Assembly: GCF_003261635.1 (NCBI RefSeq)
Contig: NZ_QFXK01000033.1
Coordinates: 310,001 to 374,000 of the forward strand
DNA: 64,000 nt
DNA from: Kribbella monticola
GTDB taxonomy: Bacteria > Actinomycetota > Actinomycetes > Propionibacteriales > Kribbellaceae
Direction: 5' to 3'
Shown: positions 32,193-39,905 of the stretch, piece after piece
Position numbering within the stretch: the stretch's first letter is position 1
Layout of the letters: every line of letters begins with the position of its first letter
The notes under the pieces: generated by a model
Seen by the model: the letters and a program-made list of their open reading frames with translations, nothing else
Told to the model about the DNA's origin: nothing
Database searches by the model: none
Position numbers and translations under genes: made by a program

Positions 32193-33206
32193 GTGCTCTG
32201 GTACCACCACGCTGCCGCCCGGGACTGGCGGTGCGCGGCCGCGCCTACCGAAGTACAGGCGTTTCATCAGGGTCTGGCCGGTTATGCGCCGACGCCGTTG
32301 ACCGACGTGCCGTCGTTCGCGGCTGAGTTAGGCGTCGGCCGGGTCCTGGTGAAGGACGAGTCCGAGCGATTCGGGCTAGGAGCCTTCAAGGCGCTCGGAG
32401 CGTGGTGGGCGATCCACTGTGCAGTCGAAGAACACGACGGACCTCTGGAGTTCGTGACTGCCACCGATGGCAACCACGGTCGCGCAGTAGCGAGGATGGC
32501 TGCGATGCTCGGCCTGCCGGCTCATGTGTTCGTGCCGGACGTCATCAGCGACCGCGCTGTCGACGCCATCCGGGCAGAAGGCGCGACGGTCACGGTCGTA
32601 CCTGAGTCGTACGACGCTGCGGTGGCTGCCGCAGCCGCCTCCGCAACGGGTAGCCGGGTGCTCATCCAGGACGCGGCCTGGCCGGGGTACGAGGTTGTGC
32701 CGCAGCGCATCGTCGACGGCTACTCGACCTTGTTCCGGGAGATCGACGTGGAGCCGGATCTCGTCGTGGTGCCGATGGGAGTCGGCTCTGTCGCGCAGGC
32801 GGCAGTGACGCACTACCGAAGCGGCGCGACAGCGTCCGTAGTACTGGGTGTAGAGCCTTCGCGTGCCGCGTGTGTCACCGAGAGCCTGCTGTCAGGCGAA
32901 CTCGTCTCTGTGAGCACAAGCACCACTGTGATGGCCGGCCTCAACTGCGGTACGCCGTCCAGCCTCGCGTGGCCCGTACTACGTGCAGGGCTAAGCGCGG
33001 CGGTAACGGTCGAGGAGGACGGAGCGCTGAGTGCCGAGCGAGACCTTGGGGCAGCAGGAATCTCGTCAGGCCCCAGTGGAGCCGCCACCTTGGCCGGCCT
33101 CCGTGCGGCGTTGGCTGCGGATCACCGTGAAGAGCTGGGGATCACTGCAGCCAGCACTGTCGTTTTGATCAGCACCGAAACCTCACCTGGACACGTCACG
33201 AGCTGA
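32193..33206 (+). CDS. dpaL: Diaminopropionate ammonia-lyase-like PLP enzyme
   Basis: 337 residues of the tryptophan-synthase-beta fold. The PLP lysine is Lys66 in RFGLGAFKALGA, with TATDGNHGRAVA as the phosphate and substrate loop and MAGLNCGTPS later. That combination, especially FGLGAFKALG, is characteristic of 2,3-diaminopropionate ammonia-lyase. The family is usually nearer 370-400 residues, so this is a short form. The GTG starts immediately after the popR stop with no gap, so it is cotranscribed and maybe coupled with popR. No biological link to ClpP is evident. Confidence 0.8.
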   Translation: MLWYHHAAARDWRCAAAPTEVQAFHQGLAGYAPTPLTDVPSFAAELGVGRVLVKDESERFGLGAFKALGAWWAIHCAVEEHDGPLEFVTATDGNHGRAVARMAAMLGLPAHVFVPDVISDRAVDAIRAEGATVTVVPESYDAAVAAAAASATGSRVLIQDAAWPGYEVVPQRIVDGYSTLFREIDVEPDLVVVPMGVGSVAQAAVTHYRSGATASVVLGVEPSRAACVTESLLSGELVSVSTSTTVMAGLNCGTPSSLAWPVLRAGLSAAVTVEEDGALSAERDLGAAGISSGPSGAATLAGLRAALAADHREELGITAASTVVLISTETSPGHVTS

Positions 33207-33224
33207 CCAGGCAGGCTCGTAACC

Positions 33225-33617
33225 GTGGAGATCAGAGTTCGGTTTGCTGTGGACGACCGCGAGCTGTCGCGATTGCATGCGCTCGCGTTCGGGTCCGCCG
33301 TCGAGGTGCAGCCGTGGGGCGCTCGGCTCGAACGGCACGCTCTCACATGGGTCGGTGCCTTCGACAACGACTTGCTGGTCGGGTTCGTCCAGGTGTGCTG
33401 GGACGGCGGTGCCCACGCGTTCGTGCTCGACACTGCTGTGCATCCGGAGTACGGCCGCCAGGGCATCGGCAAGCGGCTGGTGTGGGCCGCCGCCGCGGAG
33501 GCGAGGGCCGCGGGATGCCAGTGGCTGCACGTGGACTTCGAGCCGCACCTCGCCGACTTCTACCTCAAGGCCTGCGGCTTCTCGCCCACCGACGCCGGAC
33601 TGCTCAAGCTGCGGTGA
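33225..33617 (+). CDS. GNAT family N-acetyltransferase
   Basis: 130 residues. The acetyl-CoA motif is VLDTAVHPEYGRQGIGKRLV (residues about 67-87) with the Q/R-x-x-G-x-G/A loop, and WLHVDFEPHLADFYLKACGF is the last part of the fold. It is a compact single-domain acetyltransferase; the substrate is unknown. It follows the ammonia-lyase by 18 bp and may share its transcript. Its last 14 bp overlap the convergent gene. Confidence 0.87.
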   Translation: MEIRVRFAVDDRELSRLHALAFGSAVEVQPWGARLERHALTWVGAFDNDLLVGFVQVCWDGGAHAFVLDTAVHPEYGRQGIGKRLVWAAAAEARAAGCQWLHVDFEPHLADFYLKACGFSPTDAGLLKLR

Positions 33618-34485
33618 GTGCGGTCAGCCGTTCTGTCGAGGCGCACGAGATCAGGCATCGCTCCTTGGCGTCGCCGAGCAGGTCGGCAGTCCAGCGGGTG
33701 AAGCCGCCGTCGCCGAGCTCGGCTCCAGCCTGGCCGATGCCGAGCGCGATGCCGGCGTAGTAGTTCGACCCCTTGGTCCGCTCCCGATCCTCCAGGAAGT
33801 CCACCTTCAGCTGTGGCCGTACGGTGTCGTCGATGCGCTCTCGTACGGCGGTCGGCGCCAGCGTGGTGAACCTGAGCTCCGCCCGGTCGCCGAGGACATC
33901 GGCCCAGAAACCGAGGTGATCGAGCAGCATCTCGGCCTGCGCCCGGCCGGACCCGGTGTCCCGGGTGCTCGACACCAGCACGAACAGCTCGAAGTGCGCG
34001 GACATCCCCGGTGCGTCGAACGACTGGGCCCGCACGACCCGCTGGCACGCGGCCAGATCTACCCGCGCCTGGCCGGCCTTCCGGCGTACGGCGGCTTCGA
34101 TCGCGAGCTCGTTGGTGGGGTCGCTGGCCACCTCCGTACCGCGGTTGGTCGTCACCACCTTGTTCTGGTCGACCGTCGCGATGGCTGAGCACGTTCCGAG
34201 TGGGGTCAGCGGCGACAGTTCGACGCCGGCGATCTTGTCCGGCAGCCGGTCCCACAGCATCGCCTGGGTCTTCACCAACTGCCGCGGGTCGACAGTGGAC
34301 GGCTGGACGAAGCGGTCCTGGCGCCAGCGCTGCATGACCCGGGCCGGCGTCACCTTGGCGGCCCTTGCGCGGCTCACGTCCAGGAGGGCGCTCTGTAGCT
34401 CCGACTGGCTCAGACCGTCGACCAGCGCCTCACGGCTTCCCGCCGGTAGCCGCCGCCAGATCCGCTCGGTCACGTCACTCATCAC
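33604..34485 (-). CDS. Unrecognised protein, possible class II synthetase-like fold
   Basis: 293 residues, no signal or membrane helix. I do not recognise a named family. The segments LSPLGTCSAIATVDQNKVVTT-like near residue 95 and RGTEVASDPTNELAIEAA look highly conserved in style, and TKGSNYYAGIALGIG followed by GDGGFTRWTADLLGD resembles the YYTG and DGGRY loops of HisRS/HisZ-type class II folds. If so it would be a non-canonical relative. That is a weak inference from motifs. The N-terminal 60 residues are helical with DRFVQPSTVDPRQL. Confidence 0.6.
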   Translation of the reverse strand: MMSDVTERIWRRLPAGSREALVDGLSQSELQSALLDVSRARAAKVTPARVMQRWRQDRFVQPSTVDPRQLVKTQAMLWDRLPDKIAGVELSPLTPLGTCSAIATVDQNKVVTTNRGTEVASDPTNELAIEAAVRRKAGQARVDLAACQRVVRAQSFDAPGMSAHFELFVLVSSTRDTGSGRAQAEMLLDHLGFWADVLGDRAELRFTTLAPTAVRERIDDTVRPQLKVDFLEDRERTKGSNYYAGIALGIGQAGAELGDGGFTRWTADLLGDAKERCLISCASTERLTALTAA

Positions 34486-34543
34486 CCAAGCTTGCCGGGC
34501 ATCGCTGCTCTCCGCCTGCTATTTCTTGCCTTCTCGGGCTCTG

Positions 34544-34559
34544 TACCTACTAGTATGTA
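34544..34559. promoter_or_regulatory. 16-bp near-palindrome before the DUF4865 gene
   Basis: TACCTACTAGTATGTA is symmetric at 14 of 16 positions around CTAG. It lies 28 bp before the start codon, over the likely -10 element. Such sites usually bind TetR-type dimers, but no TetR gene is adjacent. Confidence 0.6.
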
Positions 34560-34587
34560 TGGCAACGCCTGATGCAGAGGAGTGGCC

Positions 34588-35163
34588 ATGTACGCGATGC
34601 AGTACGAGATCAATCTGCCGACCGACTACGACATGGGGATCATCCGGCACCGGGTGGAGACGCTGGGAAACCGTACGGACGACTTCGACGGTCTGGGGAT
34701 CAAGGCGTATCTGGTCCAGGACCGGGCGAACGGCGCGATGGTGAACCAGTACGCGCCCTTCTACCTGTGGAACGATCCGGCCGGGATGAGCAGATTCCTG
34801 TGGGGAGGCGGATTCTTCACCGGCATCTGCAACTCCTTCGGGCGGCCTCTCGTTTCGCACTGGACCGGTGTGGAGGTCCGGCCGGGCGAGGCGGTCGACC
34901 GGCCGGCGCTGGCGGCGACGAAGCAGGTTCAGATGCTGCCGCCCGATGTGGATCCGGCCGAGCCGGTGGCGGCCGCGCTCTCGCTGTTGGAGAAGACCGT
35001 GGGTCTGGAGGGCGTCCACAGTTCGGCGATCGCGGTGGATCCGAGTCGGTGGGAGCTCGTGCATTTCACCTTGTGGAGCGGCGAACCGGGCATCGTGCCG
35101 GGCACGCGGTACCAGGTGCTGCACTTGTCCACACCCGGCACGAAAACTCTTTTGAGCCGGTGA
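34588..35163 (+). CDS. DUF4865 family protein
   Basis: 191 residues. The N-terminus MYAMQYEINLPTDYDMGIIR and the motifs AYLVQD, YAPFYLWND, MSRFLWGGGFF and HWTGVEV are those of DUF4865, a two-repeat monooxygenase-like (dimeric alpha/beta barrel) family often found next to TetR regulators and oxidoreductases. The ATG at 34588 is preferred to the GTG at 34582 because GAGGAG lies 5 nt before it. Biochemical role unknown. Confidence 0.85.
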   Translation: MYAMQYEINLPTDYDMGIIRHRVETLGNRTDDFDGLGIKAYLVQDRANGAMVNQYAPFYLWNDPAGMSRFLWGGGFFTGICNSFGRPLVSHWTGVEVRPGEAVDRPALAATKQVQMLPPDVDPAEPVAAALSLLEKTVGLEGVHSSAIAVDPSRWELVHFTLWSGEPGIVPGTRYQVLHLSTPGTKTLLSR

Positions 35164-35168
35164 CTTCG

Positions 35169-35197
35169 CGGATATCTTCTAAGGCATGAGATATCCG
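35169..35197. promoter_or_regulatory. 9-bp inverted repeat over an ATG and its ribosome site
   Basis: CGGATATCT (35169-35177) pairs with AGATATCCG (35189-35197). The AAGG ribosome site and the ATG at 35186 lie in and at the edge of the 11-base centre, so the dyad could be an operator or a hairpin that hides the start. Confidence 0.7.
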
Positions 35198-35254
35198 AGC
35201 CCGCACCTTTGACGCCCTGACCGCCTGACTCTTCGCGTCGTCGCCTATGCGGCG

Positions 35255-36439
35255 TTGCAGGACTTCATCCCGTTGTATCCGCTGTACCAGTTGCTGTTCA
35301 CGGATCACGGGCTGTCGGCATCGCAAGTGTCGACGCTGTTCATCATCTGGTCGACGACCTCGTTCCTGTTCGAGGTGCCGTCCGGCGCCTGGGCGGACAC
35401 GTTCTCGCGCCGCAAACTGCTGATGCTCGGTTCAGCGCTGAGTGGCCTCGGCTACGCCAGCTGGATCGTGCTGCCCACGTACGCCGGGTTCGCGCTCGGC
35501 TTCGTCCTCTGGGGCATCAGTTCCGCGCTGATCTCGGGAACCTTCGAAGCATTCGTGTACGACGAGTTGGCCGCGCGTGGGCGCACCGGCAGCTACGCCG
35601 GGCTGATCGGCCGGACCAAGGCGGCCGCGCTGGTCATGAATCTGGCGGCAACCGCGCTGGCAGCTCCGCTGTTCAAGCTCGGTGGGTATGCCCTGGCGGG
35701 CGCCGTCAGCGTGCTCAGCTGTGTCGCCCAGCTGTTGGTCGCACTGTCATTACCCGAGGCGGCGCCCGTCGCCACGGCCGACGAAACGGAGGAGGTGGAG
35801 TCTGGAGCCAGTGCCCTTGGAAGGTACCGGTTGATGCTGGTCTCGGGATTGTCCGAGGCGGGGAGCAGCCGGACGGTTCGCAAGGCCGTTGCCCTGGTCG
35901 CGTTGCTGGCCGGATTCCTGGCGTTCGACGAGTACTTTCCCTTGCTGGCCAGGGATGTCGGAGCGTCGACGACGCTGGTGCCGTTGCTGATCGCCGGCAC
36001 GGTGGCCGCGCAGGCGATCGGCGGTGCGCTCGCGGGAGCGGCGTACAAGTTGCGGGCATCGGTGTTCGCCGTGGGGCTGGCGGCGACCGCTGGGTTGATT
36101 GCCTGGGGGTCGCTGAGTGGGACGGCGCTCGGGTTCGTGCCGATCGCGGTCGGCTACGGGGTGATGCAGTTGGTCATCATCGTTGCCGAGGCGCGGTTGC
36201 AGGACGCGATCACCGGACCGGCCCGGGCGACGGTGATCTCGGTGTCGGGACTGTTCGCCGAGGTGTTCGCGGTGGCGGTGTACGCCGGGTTCGCGGTCGG
36301 GTCGGTGTGGTTCACGCTGCCGGTGCTGGTTGCCGGTCTGACCGTCCCGGTGGTGCTCACCGCCTTTCTGACCCCGTTCGCCCTGCCGGCACCAGCTGGT
36401 GAGGATGCGGAAGTCGGTGGGGTCTCAGAGCGCGAGTAG
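35255..36439 (+). CDS. MFS transporter with disrupted or unusual start
   Basis: About 394 residues with 12 predicted helices. The loop between helices 2 and 3, VPSGAWADTFSRRKLLM, is the major facilitator G-x-x-D-R-x-x-R/K-like signature. The first in-frame start is the TTG at 35255, inside helix 1. In the same frame, codons from 35213 (RPDRLTLRVVAYAALQDFIP) complete a normal N-terminus, but TGA at 35210 separates them from the ATG at 35186 (MRYPSPHL, then stop). So the gene may be mutated at its start, use TTG, or carry an 8-codon leader peptide. Substrate unknown. Confidence 0.75.
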   Translation: MQDFIPLYPLYQLLFTDHGLSASQVSTLFIIWSTTSFLFEVPSGAWADTFSRRKLLMLGSALSGLGYASWIVLPTYAGFALGFVLWGISSALISGTFEAFVYDELAARGRTGSYAGLIGRTKAAALVMNLAATALAAPLFKLGGYALAGAVSVLSCVAQLLVALSLPEAAPVATADETEEVESGASALGRYRLMLVSGLSEAGSSRTVRKAVALVALLAGFLAFDEYFPLLARDVGASTTLVPLLIAGTVAAQAIGGALAGAAYKLRASVFAVGLAATAGLIAWGSLSGTALGFVPIAVGYGVMQLVIIVAEARLQDAITGPARATVISVSGLFAEVFAVAVYAGFAVGSVWFTLPVLVAGLTVPVVLTAFLTPFALPAPAGEDAEVGGVSERE

Positions 36440-37237
36440 GGCGGTGAGGGATCGGGTCATGCGCTGGACGAAGCGGGTGCGGATGGTGTCGTCGGTGAGT
36501 TCGAGGGACAGGAAGGGGTTGAGGTCTTCGAGTTCGACCAGGAGGAGTTCGCCGGTCGCGGTCCGGCAAGCGTCCACGCGCTGGATGCCGTGGTCGATCG
36601 CGTTCCAGTCGACGAACCGTTGGGCGAAGGCCCGGTCGGCGTCGGTGGGTTCATAGCGTTCGAGTTCCCAGCGCTTGGCGGGATCCGGTGCGTACAAGGC
36701 GTACTGGAGATCGTGATCGACGAAGTAGAACGAGACCTCGTAGCGGAAGTCGATCAAGGGCTGGGCGAGCATGCCGTCCAGCGAAAGGGTGGTGAGTTCG
36801 TCGCGGGAGACCTTCCGTAGTCCGATCGAGTCGGAGCCCAGCTTCGGCTTGACGACATAGGTGGTTGCCTCAGGCAATGAGTCTGGTGCGCAGTCGGTCG
36901 TCGGAATGACCGGATAGCCGGCCTCGCTCAGGTCCACGAGGTACTGCTTGCCGATCATGTCTGCCTTGCCGGTCAGCTGGGTGAACACGCGAGTACCGCG
37001 GTCGATCGCGGCTGCCCGGAACTCGCCGTACGCGCTTTGGTAGTGGATCGCCGGTCCGCTGTTGCGTACGACGACGGCGTCGAAGGCGTCCATCAGCGAG
37101 GCGGCGTCGAGCGGGTGGCAGAGCGCGAGGTCGAAGTGTTCGCGGAGTCGGCCGGTGAGGTAGACGTCCTCGTCGCCGTACCGCCTGCCGTTGGCGGGGT
37201 AGGTGAGGTCGGTGACGTACAGGATCTTCGCGCGCAT
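36425..37237 (-). CDS. ATP-grasp-type protein (RimK/glutathione synthetase-like)
   Basis: 270 residues. The N-terminal part (AKILYVTDLTYPANGRRYGDEDVYLTG) looks like a pre-ATP-grasp domain. In the ATP-grasp part TTYVVKPKLGSDSIGLRKV is the nucleotide-binding strand-loop, and near the end LLLVELEDLNPFLSLEL gives the Mg-binding E-x-N element. These enzymes join a carboxylate to an amine using ATP; the partner is unknown. The start has a moderate ribosome site. It converges on the MFS gene with a 15-bp overlap and is divergent from the EamA transporter. Confidence 0.78.
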   Translation of the reverse strand: MRAKILYVTDLTYPANGRRYGDEDVYLTGRLREHFDLALCHPLDAASLMDAFDAVVVRNSGPAIHYQSAYGEFRAAAIDRGTRVFTQLTGKADMIGKQYLVDLSEAGYPVIPTTDCAPDSLPEATTYVVKPKLGSDSIGLRKVSRDELTTLSLDGMLAQPLIDFRYEVSFYFVDHDLQYALYAPDPAKRWELERYEPTDADRAFAQRFVDWNAIDHGIQRVDACRTATGELLLVELEDLNPFLSLELTDDTIRTRFVQRMTRSLTALLAL

Positions 37238-37294
37238 ACGAGCCTCCGGTGCGGTGGACGGTCGAGGAGTGATTATTCGGTGTCGGCCGAAGCG

Positions 37295-38314
37295 ATGGGC
37301 GCATACGGTCGGCTGGTGATCAGGACTGAGAAGCGGCAAGGTCTGCTGGCTGCGGGTGCGGCGGCTGTGACGGTGGTGCTCTGGGCCTCGGCTTTCGTGG
37401 CGATCAGGCATGTCGGTGCGGAGTTCTCGGCCGGTGCACTGTCACTCGGGCGACTGCTGGTCGGCAGCCTGGTGCTCGGCCTGTTCGTCTTCGTCCGGCC
37501 GGGCGGCTCGGGCGACCGTCTGGCCGGCCCGGCTTCCCGACGGCCGCGGATTCGCCGTACGCCGCAATGGCCGGTCAAGAGCGACTGGAAGCTGCTGCTT
37601 GTTTGTGGGCTGTTGTGGTTCGGGGTCTACAACGTCGCGCTGAACGCGGCCGAGCAGCGGCTCGATGCCGGTACGGCGGCCATGCTGGTGAACATCGGCC
37701 CGCTGTTGATCGCGTTGCTCGCCGGGCTCCTGCTCGGCGAGGGGTTTCCGCGCCAGTTGGTGATCGGCAGCATTGCCGCCTTCGCGGGTGTGGTCGTGAT
37801 CGGCACGTCGTCGTCGGACGGCAAGGCGGAGACCTGGGGCGTGGTCCTCTGTTTGGTCGCCGCGATCGCTTACGCGATCGGGGTGGTGGCGCAGAAGCCG
37901 TTGCTCGGTCGGCTTCCGGCGCTCGAGGTGACCTGGCTGGCCTGCACGATCGGCGCCTTGGCCTGCCTGCCCTTCGCCCCGGCGTTGATTCGGGAAGTCG
38001 GTGCTGCTCAGCCGTCGGCGATCTGGTGGGTCGTGTTCCTGGGCGCCTTCCCGACGGCGCTGGCGTTCACGACCTGGGCCTATGCGCTGGCCAGGACGAG
38101 CGCGGGGAAGATGGGCGCGACGACGTACCTCGTACCGCCGTTGGCGATCTTCCTCGGTTGGCTGCTCCTCGGCGAGACGCCGGCGCCATTGGCCTTCGCA
38201 GGTGGCGCGTTGTGTCTGTGCGGGGTCGCGGTGTCCCGCTACAAGCCGAAGCGCGTGGCGATGCCGTCGACGAACACGCTCAACCCTGTCTCGAAGCCGT
38301 CGTCGAACTCGTAA
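37295..38314 (+). CDS. EamA (DMT) family transporter
   Basis: 339 residues with ten predicted helices in two EamA repeats: LWASAFVAIRHVGAEFSAG opens the first and WGVVLCLVAAIAYAIGVVAQ the second. A charged loop (about 65-90) with several Arg separates helices 2 and 3 in the first repeat. Members export amino acids or metabolites. The start ATG at 37295 has no clear ribosome site; the GTG at 37316 is an alternative. The last 25 codons lie antisense inside the tetR gene (76-bp overlap), a hydrophilic tail not expected in the family. Confidence 0.85.
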   Translation: MGAYGRLVIRTEKRQGLLAAGAAAVTVVLWASAFVAIRHVGAEFSAGALSLGRLLVGSLVLGLFVFVRPGGSGDRLAGPASRRPRIRRTPQWPVKSDWKLLLVCGLLWFGVYNVALNAAEQRLDAGTAAMLVNIGPLLIALLAGLLLGEGFPRQLVIGSIAAFAGVVVIGTSSSDGKAETWGVVLCLVAAIAYAIGVVAQKPLLGRLPALEVTWLACTIGALACLPFAPALIREVGAAQPSAIWWVVFLGAFPTALAFTTWAYALARTSAGKMGATTYLVPPLAIFLGWLLLGETPAPLAFAGGALCLCGVAVSRYKPKRVAMPSTNTLNPVSKPSSNS

Positions 38315-38943
38315 TGCAACCCGTCCGCGCCGAGGGCCCCGACGATCCTCGCCAGCGTCGGAGCCTGGCCGGGCTGGAGTTTGCTGACTCGCTCCAGTAG
38401 GTCGGGCGCGAGTTCGAAGGTGTCCGCGCGGACCGACGCCTCACCGAGGGTGAAGCCGTGGATGAAGTCGATCAACGTGTTGACGGCTTCGAAGATCTGC
38501 CGAGGTGGCAGGCCGGCTCGATCGAGAGCGCGGTAGAACGGCTCGACCGTCACCACGACCACCTCCGACACGGCTGCGGTGTCTGCCAACACCTGCAGCG
38601 CCAGATTCGGATGGGCCCGCAAGGCGTTCCGGTAGGCGTGCGCCGCACGCGTCAGCTCGGTTCGCCAGTCCACGTCGTCGTCCGGTGCAGTGGCGTTGTC
38701 CATGCCGGCGAAGACGAGTTCGGCCAGGCCTGCGAAGACTGCCGCCTTGTTCGGGAGGTGGTGGTAGAGCGACATCGGGTTCACGCCGAGGGCGGCAGCG
38801 AGGCGGCGCATCGTCATCGCCTCAAGTCCCTCGTCGTCGACGATCCGCAGCGCGGCCTCGAGGATCGCCTGCCGGCTCAACCGCTCCTCGCCCGCCCGCG
38901 GCCGTCCCGAACGCCCGGCACCCGGCTTGTCCGCATTAACCAT
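38239..38943 (-). CDS. TetR family regulator
   Basis: 234 residues. The HTH is MTMRRLAAALGVNPMSLYHHLPNKAAVFAGL (residues about 40-70), the form seen in TetR_C_1-like regulators, followed by a ligand domain with DWRTELTRAAHAYRNALRAHPNLA. Its ATG is embedded in a 17-bp palindrome that also covers the promoter of the divergent SDR gene, so it very likely represses itself and the SDR gene. Confidence 0.9.
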   Translation of the reverse strand: MVNADKPGAGRSGRPRAGEERLSRQAILEAALRIVDDEGLEAMTMRRLAAALGVNPMSLYHHLPNKAAVFAGLAELVFAGMDNATAPDDDVDWRTELTRAAHAYRNALRAHPNLALQVLADTAAVSEVVVVTVEPFYRALDRAGLPPRQIFEAVNTLIDFIHGFTLGEASVRADTFELAPDLLERVSKLQPGQAPTLARIVGALGADGLHYEFDDGFETGLSVFVDGIATRFGL

Positions 38944-38955
38944 ACGTCGTATGGT
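38939..38955. promoter_or_regulatory. TetR operator covering the tetR start codon
   Basis: ACCATACG-T-CGTATGGT is a perfect 8-bp dyad. The tetR ATG (38943-38941, minus strand) is inside it. A half-conserved second site, CGTACAGCGTATGG, lies at about 38964-38977 before the SDR gene. Confidence 0.82.
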
Positions 38956-38993
38956 AGCGAAATCGTACAGCGTATGGATGATTGGGAGGCGAG

Positions 38994-39905
38994 ATGAAGA
39001 CGTTGGTGGGGAAGGTCGCGTTGGTGGCGGGCGGCACGCGGGCGGCTGGGCGCGGGGTGGCGGTGGAGTTGGGCGCGGCGGGCGCGACGGTGTACGTGAC
39101 CGGCCGGAGCACCCGGGCGGAGCGGTCGGAGATGGATCGGCCCGAGACGATCGAGAAGACGGCCGAGCTCGTCGACGCGGCCGGCGGGCGAGGGATCGCC
39201 GTACGGGTTGATCACACGGATCCGGAGCAGGTTCGGGCGCTGGTCGAGCGGATCGAGCAGGAGCAGGGTGAGCTGCACATCCTGGTGAACGACATCTGGG
39301 GTCAGACCGGTGAACGCGACTGGGACAAAACCGTCTGGGAGTCGTCACTCGACAGCGGACTCCGGCTGCTGCGGTTAGGCGTCGAGACGCACGCGATCAC
39401 CAGCCACTTCGCGTTGCCTCTGCTGCTCAAGACGCCGGGTGGGCTGATTGTCGAGATGACCGACGGCACCGACGAGTACAACGCGTCCCGCTATCGCGTC
39501 TCGTTCTTCTACGACGTCGCGAAGGGCGCGGTCAGCCGGATGGCGTTCGCGCTGGCGCACGAGGTCGGTCCGCGCGGCGCGACGGCCGTCCTGCTCACGC
39601 CGGGCTGGTTGCGGTCGGAGGCGATGCTCGACGGCTTCGGCGTCACCGAGGAGAACTGGCGGGACGCGACGAAGAGCATCCCGCACTTCGCCATCTCGGA
39701 AAGCCCTTCGTACGTCGGACGCGCGGTCGCCGCCCTCGCCGCGGATCCGGACCTCGCCCGCTGGAACGGCAAATCCACCTCCAGCGGCGAACTCGCGAAG
39801 CTCTACGGCTTCACCGACCTCGACGGCAGCCAGCCGGACGCCTGGCGCTACCTCGTCGAAGTACAAGAGCCCGGGAAGCCGGCCGACACCACCGGCTACC
39901 GCTGA
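38994..39905 (+). CDS. Short-chain dehydrogenase/reductase (SDR)
   Basis: 303 residues. The NAD(P) motif is VAGGTRAAGRGVAVELG with VTGRSTR (the Arg suggests NADP), DHTDP is the adenine-binding acidic turn, and FFYDVAKGAV holds the catalytic Tyr and Lys in a YxxxK spacing. The C-terminal extension (FTDLDGSQPDAWRYLVE) matches a distinct actinobacterial SDR group. Start set by GGGAGG 4 nt before the ATG. Controlled by the divergent TetR through a palindrome. Substrate unknown. Confidence 0.9.
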   Translation: MKTLVGKVALVAGGTRAAGRGVAVELGAAGATVYVTGRSTRAERSEMDRPETIEKTAELVDAAGGRGIAVRVDHTDPEQVRALVERIEQEQGELHILVNDIWGQTGERDWDKTVWESSLDSGLRLLRLGVETHAITSHFALPLLLKTPGGLIVEMTDGTDEYNASRYRVSFFYDVAKGAVSRMAFALAHEVGPRGATAVLLTPGWLRSEAMLDGFGVTEENWRDATKSIPHFAISESPSYVGRAVAALAADPDLARWNGKSTSSGELAKLYGFTDLDGSQPDAWRYLVEVQEPGKPADTTGYR

